From NCBI GenBank assembly GCA_902795355.1, contig CADBKZ010000010.1:1-48403 (forward strand): a DNA stretch of 48,403 bases, read 5' to 3'. Every line of letters starts with the position of its first letter. The first letter of the stretch is position 1. The notes beneath the pieces were generated by a model. The model saw nothing but the letters and a program-made list of their open reading frames with translations, searched no databases and was not told where the DNA came from. The translations under genes were made by a program, and so were the position numbers. The DNA is from an uncultured Ruminococcus sp. GTDB lineage: Bacteria; Bacillota; Clostridia; Oscillospirales; CAG-272. Positions 23,252-30,715 of this stretch are shown here, in pieces.

Positions 23252-25984
23252 ATGAAAAACAGAAACAGAATTTTTGCCATCCTGATGTCCCTTGCCATGC
23301 TGCTCGGCATGCTTGCGTTCGCAATTCCCGCCGCGGCGGATGAACCGCAGGCGTCGGTCCCCATGGCAAACAACACCGATGTGGTTCTGAACGGGATCAC
23401 TTTCCGTTTTGATCCCCTCGGAACGCATCCGAACAGCAAAGCCGAGGTCAACGCGGACGGAACGATTACCCTGACCATGCGGGAAGGCGATCTCTTCTGG
23501 ATTCCGTCGGTCACGATCGACGCGCAGTCCGAACTGGATATGAGCGTTCTCATGGTTTCCAACAACGGCGGCAGGAACAACTGTCAGATGGCGTCCGGTC
23601 TTGCATGGAAAGTGGGCGCGGGCGACAACAACGCGTGGGGCGAGGACACCGACAACACGAACATTCTCAATCTGCAAACCGCGCGGCGCCGTCGGATTGT
23701 TAACGGCACGGTTTATCAAATAGCTCATGGCCAAATCACCAATGTGGGCGTACAGGCGGGCAAAACAGATACAAACGACAAACTCACTGCTTTCACGCAA
23801 TCGGGTACAAATTACGTTTGGAAGTGCGACACCGTGCTTCGCATGAAGGTTTATGTGAAGAACGACGAAGGGACCGATTATGTCCGCGGCGATATCTGCA
23901 ACGCGGACGGCGAAGTCCTGACCTACGACTACTACGCGCTTTCCACGACCGCGCCGAAAACGATGGAAGGCTCGGTCGGCTATTGCGTCAACTGGGACGG
24001 CGACGGATCCGACGACGGCGATATGGTCATTACCATTCAGAATTTCACCGTGAAAGATGCGCTGATCAATGGAACGCGCGGCGATTTCGATTTGGTTTCG
24101 ATCCTGGAAAATGCCGAACTGGATGTTCCCGCCATGTCCTTCGCGGGCACAACCACGGCGGAGTTTTACGAAAACAATGTGGAACTTGCTTTTGAACTGG
24201 GCGTGGATGCGAGCATCCCGGAGACCGCGGAGTTGGTCGTCAAGCGCGGAACGACCGAAATTGCCCGTTCCGCTTTGAGTACGTTGGAAAAGGGAACGAA
24301 CGGCTATCTCTGGGAAACCGAACTGGAAGGCGTTGAAACCACGGAAACGCTGACCCTTTCTCTGGAACAGGGGGGCGTTTTGGTTGAGCGGAGCGAACTG
24401 ACCTACGCGCTCGGCGCGGCTTATCAGGCATATCTGGATTCCCTTGGAGAGCCGGTTGCCTCGAGTTCGCTGAACACGGTTTCCTATGCCGAGGATTTTG
24501 AAGGGCTGAACATGACGCTCGTCCCGGGCGAAAATATCGTCAACGGGCAAAAATGGCTCTATATCCGGAATTCCGAGGACGGTTCCGCCGTGATTAAAGA
24601 CGGAAAGCTGTATTTTTCGGGCAGTCACCACGATCGGATCCTTTTTGTGAATCAACTCTACGACCATATCAATTTCCGGTATCTTCTGGACGTTTGCTAC
24701 GATTCGGCTCCCGAAGTCCCGGTAACCGAGAACGAGGAAACGACCGGGGCTTACGGCTATATCGGCGCCGCCGTCAATGTTCCGCTCGAATTGACCGACG
24801 AAAAGCAGAATATCGGCATTGCCGCGTTCACGCCGAATTATCTCTATCTCAAACACGCCTACTTCGACGAGAGCGGCGTTCTCCATATGCAGGATGAACA
24901 GGGAGATCTTGCCGTTATGCCCAACGACCAGCGCCCGTCCGGCGCGTGGTCGCAGTATTGGCAGGCGGTCAAAGCCGGAGAAACGTTTATGATGCGCGTC
25001 TTTTCCGGCATTGCCGACGTCGCGAGCGGCAATTTCGGCGCGATCTATGCCGACCCCGCAACCGGCAGTACCAAGGGCGGTTGGGGCAACAACTATTCCA
25101 TGACCAAATCCTATCGGACCGGCGTGATCGGTCTGATCGCCGGAGAGGGGCAGGCTTCCGCTACCGTTGATAACATCAAGGTGGAAGTTGTCGGAAACAA
25201 AATCAAGGTGGATAACGAAGATTTCTACATCTGGGGCGACGGGAAAGTCGCGGTTTCGGCTTTGGAGCGTTCCGGAGAAAAGTTGATTTACGCCACGGTG
25301 GACGGCGCGCTGAAATACGCGGGCGATATCGTTACCGCTAACCGCAAAACGCAGATTACCACCTCGCAGGTCACGCTCACCACACGCAAAACGACCGCCG
25401 ACGGTGAAACCGGTCTGAAATGGAGAACCGAGATCAGCAAAGCGGACTACGACCGCCTCGCCGCCGATGAAAACGTCAAGAGCGTCGAACTCGGCACCGT
25501 GGTGATCCCCACCGCCAACATCGCGGGCGGGCTGACCAAAGAAACGGCGGGCGTTACCGACATTGCCGCCGCTTCGGATTGGGCGGCGACCTCGGATACG
25601 GCTTACACCTTTGAGGGCGTCCGCACCATCGCGAAAGTCGAGCGCGACACCTCGTACAGCGGCGTCGGCTATCTCAAAGTGACCATGAAGGACGATACCG
25701 TGATCGTTGTGTATGCCGACTATGTCACCCGCAACCATGCCTACGCGCTTTCCGACCTTGTTTCGGCATTCCACGATAACGATGATCCCACGCTCGGAAC
25801 CGATCCCGCAAACACCCAAACAAGCGAAAACAATGAAACCGCCGCGCCCAATGAAACAACCGAACCCGTAACATCCGAAGAGAAGGGATGCAAGAGCGCC
25901 GTTCTCGGAGCGGGAGCCGTGCTGACGGTCGCCATTCTCGGCGGCGCGTGCGTATTGATCAGAAGAAAGGAGAATCAAGAATGA
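23252..25984 (+). CDS. Large secreted multidomain surface protein with Gly-Cys C-terminal anchor
   Basis: A 910-residue exported protein. The signal peptide is NRIFAILMSLAMLLGMLAF ending AAA (about 1-29). Residues 40-270 hold one copy of a domain (VVLNGITFRFDP, GTITLTMREGDLFWIPSV, RRRRIVNGT) that recurs three times in the protein at 30716. A beta-rich middle follows (about 285-400), then a LamG-like or concanavalin-type stretch (about 405-650) and a C-terminal module. The tail is Asn/Thr/Glu-rich (TQTSENNETAAPNETTEP), then EEKGCKSAV, a hydrophobic segment and RRKENQE. No catalytic motif is recognised, so it is likely a glycan-binding or adhesive protein. SD AAAAGGAG precedes the ATG. Its TGA overlaps the ATG of a short peptide gene. 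Confidence 0.75.
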   Translation: MKNRNRIFAILMSLAMLLGMLAFAIPAAADEPQASVPMANNTDVVLNGITFRFDPLGTHPNSKAEVNADGTITLTMREGDLFWIPSVTIDAQSELDMSVLMVSNNGGRNNCQMASGLAWKVGAGDNNAWGEDTDNTNILNLQTARRRRIVNGTVYQIAHGQITNVGVQAGKTDTNDKLTAFTQSGTNYVWKCDTVLRMKVYVKNDEGTDYVRGDICNADGEVLTYDYYALSTTAPKTMEGSVGYCVNWDGDGSDDGDMVITIQNFTVKDALINGTRGDFDLVSILENAELDVPAMSFAGTTTAEFYENNVELAFELGVDASIPETAELVVKRGTTEIARSALSTLEKGTNGYLWETELEGVETTETLTLSLEQGGVLVERSELTYALGAAYQAYLDSLGEPVASSSLNTVSYAEDFEGLNMTLVPGENIVNGQKWLYIRNSEDGSAVIKDGKLYFSGSHHDRILFVNQLYDHINFRYLLDVCYDSAPEVPVTENEETTGAYGYIGAAVNVPLELTDEKQNIGIAAFTPNYLYLKHAYFDESGVLHMQDEQGDLAVMPNDQRPSGAWSQYWQAVKAGETFMMRVFSGIADVASGNFGAIYADPATGSTKGGWGNNYSMTKSYRTGVIGLIAGEGQASATVDNIKVEVVGNKIKVDNEDFYIWGDGKVAVSALERSGEKLIYATVDGALKYAGDIVTANRKTQITTSQVTLTTRKTTADGETGLKWRTEISKADYDRLAADENVKSVELGTVVIPTANIAGGLTKETAGVTDIAAASDWAATSDTAYTFEGVRTIAKVERDTSYSGVGYLKVTMKDDTVIVVYADYVTRNHAYALSDLVSAFHDNDDPTLGTDPANTQTSENNETAAPNETTEPVTSEEKGCKSAVLGAGAVLTVAILGGACVLIRRKENQE

Positions 25985-26136
25985 GAATGATTCTAAATCT
26001 GGGGGGGGGGTACCCTCCTATGAAAACAGAATACAAACAGCCCATTATGGAAATCATCTCCGTGGAACCCGTGTTTTGCACGGGTTCTGGAGAACCAACG
26101 CCCGGGCAGAACGAAACGCCTCTGATATTTTATTGA
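25981..26136 (+). CDS. Short peptide 1 (51 or 38 residues), poly-G near its start
   Basis: A tiny gene following the surface-protein gene with an ATGA overlap. The ATG at 25981 has AAAGGAG about eight bases upstream and encodes a leader (MRMILNLGGGYPP) in which the three glycines come from a run of ten Gs. An internal ATG at 26020 gives a 38-residue peptide starting MKTEYKQPIMEIISVEPVFC and then TGSGEP, ending QNETPLIFY. Peptide 2 just downstream has the same plan (MKxY...P...T-S/G-GxGxP...NETP), which argues that both are real. The function is unknown. Short peptides of this kind (K-Y-x-x-P... with a later Thr-Ser/Gly-Gly) are common unannotated genes in clostridia; a RiPP precursor, secreted signal or inhibitory peptide are options, none shown here. 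Confidence 0.6.
   Translation: MRMILNLGGGYPPMKTEYKQPIMEIISVEPVFCTGSGEPTPGQNETPLIFY
26001..26010 (+). repeat. Run of ten G within the peptide 1 gene
   Basis: Ten consecutive Gs between codons for Leu and Tyr of the longer peptide 1 frame. A change of one or two bases would shift the frame for the 25981 start but leave the internal ATG at 26020 intact. Runs this long are rare in a genome of this composition. Confidence 0.9.
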
Positions 26137-26153
26137 GAAAGGAAGATAACTCC

Positions 26154-26279
26154 ATGAAATCGTATGAAATTCCTTGCCTGACCTTTGTGACCCTCGACGC
26201 GGCGGATATTCTTCGCACGTCCGGGGAAGGTCCCAACGAAACGCCGAAAATTGATTTGTTGAAGGATCTGGATCCGTAA
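26154..26279 (+). CDS. Short peptide 2 (41 residues)
   Basis: Begins at 26154 with AAAGGA ten bases upstream, 17 bases after the peptide 1 stop. The 41-residue product starts MKSYEIPCLTFVTLDAADIL and continues RTSGEGPNETP, ending KIDLLKDLDP. The initial Met-Lys-x-Tyr, the proline at position 7, one cysteine and the shared GxGxP...NETP core match peptide 1. No signal peptide or membrane helix. Its pairing with peptide 1, own SD and place between a surface protein and a small double-anchored protein support it as a gene; function unknown. Confidence 0.65.
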   Translation: MKSYEIPCLTFVTLDAADILRTSGEGPNETPKIDLLKDLDP

Positions 26280-26320
26280 CGGCAAGCGTTTGTCCGATTT
26301 CCATCGGAGCGGCAGGACCC

Positions 26321-26710
26321 ATGAAACAACAAAATCTGTTGCGCAGAGTCGCTCTCTTTGGCGCATTCGTCTGGTTGCTTTGCTTCCTGTTCGCGGCAAC
26401 CGCCGTGGCAATCGACACGCCGTGGGTAACGCTGAAACCCGATTCCGAAACCACCGAGGAACCGGCGCAAACGGAAAGCCCGGCGGACCGGGAAAGCGGA
26501 ACATCCGCAACCGAGCAATCGGGAGAGGAAAACGCTCCCGCGTCGGTCGTGCAACCACCTGCCAATTCGGCGCCTACCGCGAGCGATCCCGCGCCGGAGC
26601 CTACCCAAAAACGCGGGTGCGGCAGCACGGTCGCCGGAACGGCCATGCTTCTTCCGGCATTGCTTTCGGTTCTGTTCATCGGGCCAAGCGTTTCCCCAAA
26701 GCGGGAATGA
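26321..26710 (+). CDS. Small exported protein with Gly-Cys C-terminal anchor
   Basis: A 129-residue protein with an N-terminal membrane or signal segment (ALFGAFVWLLCFLFAATAVA, about 12-31) and a low-complexity Glu/Pro/Ser/Thr middle (about 40-100). The C-terminus has QKRGCGSTVAG, a hydrophobic stretch and SPKRE. It has no recognisable folded domain between the two ends. The Gly-Cys tail matches those at 9755 and 23252. The nearest SD-like sequence (GCAGGA) is close to the ATG and not ideal. It follows the two short peptide genes by 42 bases and precedes the second solute-binding lipoprotein by 34 bases. A surface stalk, peptide-linked membrane protein or immunity-type partner are possible; I cannot decide. 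Confidence 0.6.
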   Translation: MKQQNLLRRVALFGAFVWLLCFLFAATAVAIDTPWVTLKPDSETTEEPAQTESPADRESGTSATEQSGEENAPASVVQPPANSAPTASDPAPEPTQKRGCGSTVAGTAMLLPALLSVLFIGPSVSPKRE

Positions 26711-26743
26711 TCCGAACATTTCCCCAAAAAGGAGATTATATTT

Positions 26744-28252
26744 ATGAATCTGAAAAAAATCATCAGTTTGCTGCTTGTCCTTCTGATGGCGGCCGGCCTG
26801 CTTGCCGGATGCGGCAAAAAGGGCGGCAACGGGGACACCACCACCACAAAGAAAGCCGAGAGCAACACCGCCAAAGCGCCTTCCTATAACCGGGAGCCGC
26901 AGAACATGGAGCATTATGATCTCGATATTCTCCATGTGGAAGCGGACCTCTGGAATATGAACACCGATCTTGCGCCTACCACCTATTCCGGCGACGTGAT
27001 TTCCTCCGCCATTTATTCGCGCAACGAATATGTGCAGGAGCTTTACAACTGTTTTATCACCGAGCATAACAACATCACCTTCTATAATATGTCAAGCCAG
27101 ATCTCCATGTTGGTCATGTCCGGCGAATGCAAGGATTACGACGCGGCGTATAGCGAAGGGAGCAGCGTGAACCAGTTGGTCAGCCAGAATCTGGTGGAAA
27201 ACCTCTATTCCTTCCCCGCGCTGCAATTGGACCAAAGCTGGTGGAGCCAGATCGTTAACAAAGAGGCAACGCTCGGAACGGGCAAATACCAAACGCTTTA
27301 CTTTACCCAAAGCAACCTTTCCCTCACCGCCTTTGACCTGACATGGTGCATTTATTTCAACAAACAAATGTACATGGAACACCAGATTGCGGAAAACTTT
27401 TACGAACTTGTTCGGGAAAAAGAATGGACGATCGATCAGCTCTACACGGCGGCTAAATCGGTTGCAGCCATGAACGGCGAGGAAAGCTTCGCTTATACGC
27501 CGGAAGGAAAAGCCATTTACGGCATGACCACCTACTGGAACGGCGCAAAAGCCATGATGATCGGCGGCGGAATGGCGTTTATCACGCGAAATGAGGACGA
27601 CGATCTGGTCGTTTCCCAATTCGGGGAAGGTTACGTCAATCTCTGCGAATCGCTCGCGAAACTGTTCGGCGAGGCCGGAACCTTCACCTATGGCGGCGCG
27701 TCAACGGGATCGACCACCGGCACCGCGAGCGACTATCTCAAAATCTTCAATAACAACCGCGCGCTCTTCCTCGGGGCCGAGGTCAAGTCCAGCGTCAGCG
27801 ACCTGAAAGATTTTCCCTACGATTTCGGCATTCTCCCCATGCCCGCTTACGCGGAAGGCGACGACTACCGTTCGTGGGTGAACTATCTCGCGCCCGTTCT
27901 GGTCATTCCGAAGAACACGGAAGCCCCCGAAAAAGCGGCGCTCCTGCTCGACGTGCTGTCCTATTACAGCGATCAGGACGTCCTGCCCATCTACTACGAT
28001 AAGGTCCTGCGCGGCAGAGGGGCAAAGGACCCCGATTCCTATGAAATGCTGGAAGTCATCAACCAATCGCGCTGCTTCGAGGCGAGCATTGCCTACGGCT
28101 GGTCGCGGCAGTTCGTGGAAGTGGTGTCGGATCTGGTGTTCAAGGGCAACGGGTCGGCGGCGAGCATTCAGCCGAACGAAGGCTACGCGGGAACCGACGG
28201 CATGATCCAGACGAATATCAACAACACCCTCAAAGCCATCTTCGGCGACTGA
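26744..28252 (+). CDS. Extracellular solute-binding lipoprotein
   Basis: A 502-residue lipoprotein, signal NLKKIISLLLVLLMAAGLL then AGC with lipidated Cys23, followed by a Gly/Thr/Lys linker. The mature part has the same build as the protein at 8201: DVISSAIYSRNEYVQELYN, YDAAYSEGSSVNQLVSQNLV, LDQSWWSQIVNKEA, EWTIDQLYTAAKSVA and the second-lobe FPYDFGILPMPAYAEGDDY. These fit an ABC carbohydrate-binding protein. SD AAAAAGGAG is nine bases upstream. No permease or ATPase gene is nearby, and the next gene (17 bases on) encodes a beta-helix lipoprotein, so it may function as a surface glycan-capture protein or with a remote permease. Confidence 0.83.
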   Translation: MNLKKIISLLLVLLMAAGLLAGCGKKGGNGDTTTTKKAESNTAKAPSYNREPQNMEHYDLDILHVEADLWNMNTDLAPTTYSGDVISSAIYSRNEYVQELYNCFITEHNNITFYNMSSQISMLVMSGECKDYDAAYSEGSSVNQLVSQNLVENLYSFPALQLDQSWWSQIVNKEATLGTGKYQTLYFTQSNLSLTAFDLTWCIYFNKQMYMEHQIAENFYELVREKEWTIDQLYTAAKSVAAMNGEESFAYTPEGKAIYGMTTYWNGAKAMMIGGGMAFITRNEDDDLVVSQFGEGYVNLCESLAKLFGEAGTFTYGGASTGSTTGTASDYLKIFNNNRALFLGAEVKSSVSDLKDFPYDFGILPMPAYAEGDDYRSWVNYLAPVLVIPKNTEAPEKAALLLDVLSYYSDQDVLPIYYDKVLRGRGAKDPDSYEMLEVINQSRCFEASIAYGWSRQFVEVVSDLVFKGNGSAASIQPNEGYAGTDGMIQTNINNTLKAIFGD

Positions 28253-28269
28253 CGGGCGGAGAAACGAAC

Positions 28270-30663
28270 ATGAAACGACGAAAACAAAGACTTTGGAGCG
28301 TATTTCTCGCGGCGGTTATGGTTCTGCTGTTCTGTTCTTCCTGCGGACTCTCCGGCGGCGGAGATGAAACCACCGAAACCGAGGATTCCGCCGCCGGACC
28401 GACCGTGATCTCCGCGGAAGAACTCACTTCCTATCAGATCATTCGCTCCGAGGAAGCGGACGAGGAGACCATTGCCGCGGCTTCCAAACTGTTTTTCACG
28501 CTCAACCGCAAATACGGGATCAAAATGACCTTTGAAACCGATTATGTCGGAAGAAACGAGGAAGTTCCAACGGGAACGAAAGAAATTCTCGTTGGCGAAA
28601 CCAACCGCCCCGAATCGGTGGGCGTGCGGTGGTCGGATTTCCGCGTGGCGGCGGCGGGCGACCGCGTGGTAATTGCCGGCGGGAGCGGAGCGGCGGTGGC
28701 GCAGGCCGTGGATTGGTTTTTGGAGAACTGCGCGGAGGACGGCGGACTGAAAGTACCCGCGCTCCACGAAACAAAGAAAACCTACCGCCTCGAATCGCTC
28801 GCGCTGAACGGCGTCCCGCTCAAGGATTACGCCGTGGCAAAGATCGCGGGCGACGATGACGACGAGCTCCGCGCATGGCTCGGCGAGCAGGTTGGCATTC
28901 TGAACGTTTCCGACCGCGTGATCCGCCTCTCCACCGATGAAACGCTTTTGATCGCGGAACTGTCCGCCACCCTACAGGGCGCGGACCTGATCCTTTCCGT
29001 TTCTCCGAAGCAAGCCGACTTCGCCTATGTAACCGAGCGGTTCATGAAGTTGGTCAAGGATACCGCCGAGGCGGGAAAAACCGAAATCGTCCTGTTTGGA
29101 AAGGAGAATATGGCGTTGGAAAGCCAGTATAAACAACTTACCGAAGCGGATATGACCGCTCTGCGGAAGTCCACCGACGACCGCATCGAGGCGATCCGCA
29201 ACACGCCGAACATGACCATTCCGAGCGGCGCAAAGGTCTATTATGTTTCCAACAGCGGGAGCGACAGCAACAACGGTACCTCGCCGCAAACGCCGTGGAA
29301 AACCATCGCAAAGGTCAACGGCACAAATTTCCCGCGGGACAGTTACGTTTGCTTCAAGCGCGGCGACATCTGGCGAGAAACGCTCATGGCGGATAAAGCG
29401 GGCGTGACCTACACCGCCTACGGAACAGGCGAGAAGCCCATCATTTGCGGCTCGCCGCAAAACGGCGCGGATCCCGCGCTTTGGGTGGAAACCGACACGC
29501 CGAACGTGTGGAAATGGGTCGGTCCCGCAATGGATGATGTGGGAACGATGGTGTTCAACGAGGGTGCGGCATACGCGGTCAAAGCGATCCTGCGGGTGGA
29601 AAAGACCGGCAATACGACCCAATTTTATAACCACACAACCGGCGACCCCTTCAACAACTTCCAGAAAGACCTGAACGCCGACCTGCATTTCTACCATGAC
29701 GTGACCGCGAAAGTCTATGTGAGCGGTTCTGCCTATACGCATACGGGAACCGGCAACCTCTATCTTTACAGCAGCGAGGGCAACCCCGGCAGCCGCTTCC
29801 GCTCCATCGAGTTCAACGAGTATAAAAACCTCGTAACCGTCAAGGCAAACAATGTCGCCTTCGATAATCTCTGTATCAAATATACGGGGGTACACGGCAT
29901 TGGAACAAGCCGGAGCGACGCGCAGGTCGGGCTGACGGTCACCAACTGCGAGTTCGGCTGGATCGGCGGATCGTCGCAGAAAAGCGGCATTTCGGGCAGA
30001 AATTACCAAACGCGGCTCGGCAACGCCGTGGAGATCTATGGCGCGTGCGACGGTTTCTATTGCGAGAACAACTATATTTACCAAATCTATGATACGGGTC
30101 TGACCATGCAGGCGAACTACAACAATGTCAGCAGTTCCATGCGGGATCAGCTCTACATGAAGAATATCACGTTCAAAAACAATGTCATCGAGCATTGCGT
30201 GTATTCCATTGAGTACTTTTTGAGCGACATTCAGGCGGATAACCCCAGTCGCATCGAGAATTTCCTTGTGGAAGGGAACCACATGTGGTATGCTTCGCGG
30301 GGCCTTTGCGAAAGCAGACCGCCCATCGACCGTACCTGGGGCGCGCACATCAAAGGGCGTTGCAGCGGCAACGGAAACAGGGCATATAACTACGTGATCC
30401 GCAACAACCTGTTCGTGGACGGCAAGGATCGGCTCCTGCAAATCACGTCCAACCGCTATAACCCCGATGGGAGCGACAGTATGCCGTCGCTTTCGGGCAA
30501 CATTTTCGTGGAGCAGTTCGGGCGCAAATTCGGGCAAATCGAGCAATCCGAAACACCGCAAAGTCAAGAGGACGCGATCTTCAATTTCGACGTTGCCGCC
30601 TATGTTGCCGAACGGACGCTCGGAAAGTCCGACGGCACCGACCAATTCTGGTTCGCGCCGTAA
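28270..30663 (+). CDS. Beta-helix lipoprotein with N-terminal alpha/beta module
   Basis: A 797-residue lipoprotein: RLWSVFLAAVMVLLFCSS then Cys25. An alpha/beta module covers about 50-175 (TIAAASKLFFTLNRKYG, TKEILVGETNRPESV, RVVIAGGSGAAVAQAVDWF), close to that at 35569, and a second smaller domain follows (LKDYAVAKIAGDDDDELRAW). From about 318 on is a right-handed parallel beta-helix: VYYVSNSGSDSNNGTSPQTP, CFKRGDIWRETLMA, YGTGEKPIICGSPQNG, and later coils with NCEFGWIGGSS and YNYVIRNNLFVDGKD. Such helices are lyases, hydrolases or esterases on polysaccharides; no family-specific catalytic set is clear. SD GGAG is eight bases upstream. A related beta-helix lies in the frameshifted gene downstream (33847-35475). 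Confidence 0.82.
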   Translation: MKRRKQRLWSVFLAAVMVLLFCSSCGLSGGGDETTETEDSAAGPTVISAEELTSYQIIRSEEADEETIAAASKLFFTLNRKYGIKMTFETDYVGRNEEVPTGTKEILVGETNRPESVGVRWSDFRVAAAGDRVVIAGGSGAAVAQAVDWFLENCAEDGGLKVPALHETKKTYRLESLALNGVPLKDYAVAKIAGDDDDELRAWLGEQVGILNVSDRVIRLSTDETLLIAELSATLQGADLILSVSPKQADFAYVTERFMKLVKDTAEAGKTEIVLFGKENMALESQYKQLTEADMTALRKSTDDRIEAIRNTPNMTIPSGAKVYYVSNSGSDSNNGTSPQTPWKTIAKVNGTNFPRDSYVCFKRGDIWRETLMADKAGVTYTAYGTGEKPIICGSPQNGADPALWVETDTPNVWKWVGPAMDDVGTMVFNEGAAYAVKAILRVEKTGNTTQFYNHTTGDPFNNFQKDLNADLHFYHDVTAKVYVSGSAYTHTGTGNLYLYSSEGNPGSRFRSIEFNEYKNLVTVKANNVAFDNLCIKYTGVHGIGTSRSDAQVGLTVTNCEFGWIGGSSQKSGISGRNYQTRLGNAVEIYGACDGFYCENNYIYQIYDTGLTMQANYNNVSSSMRDQLYMKNITFKNNVIEHCVYSIEYFLSDIQADNPSRIENFLVEGNHMWYASRGLCESRPPIDRTWGAHIKGRCSGNGNRAYNYVIRNNLFVDGKDRLLQITSNRYNPDGSDSMPSLSGNIFVEQFGRKFGQIEQSETPQSQEDAIFNFDVAAYVAERTLGKSDGTDQFWFAP

Positions 30664-30715
30664 AAAAACAGTACCCCGATTTCAAAAAACATATACATGA
30701 AGAAAGGGAAAAACC

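Noticed and set aside
23231..25978. 915-codon minus-strand frame opposite the large surface protein
   Set aside because: Antisense shadow; the plus strand has signal peptide, linker and anchor.
25960..26025. SD-sequestering hairpin between AGGAG (25968) and CTCCT (26015) as a defined switch
   Set aside because: Complementarity is only five bases across a poly-G; mentioned in a finding but too weak as a feature.
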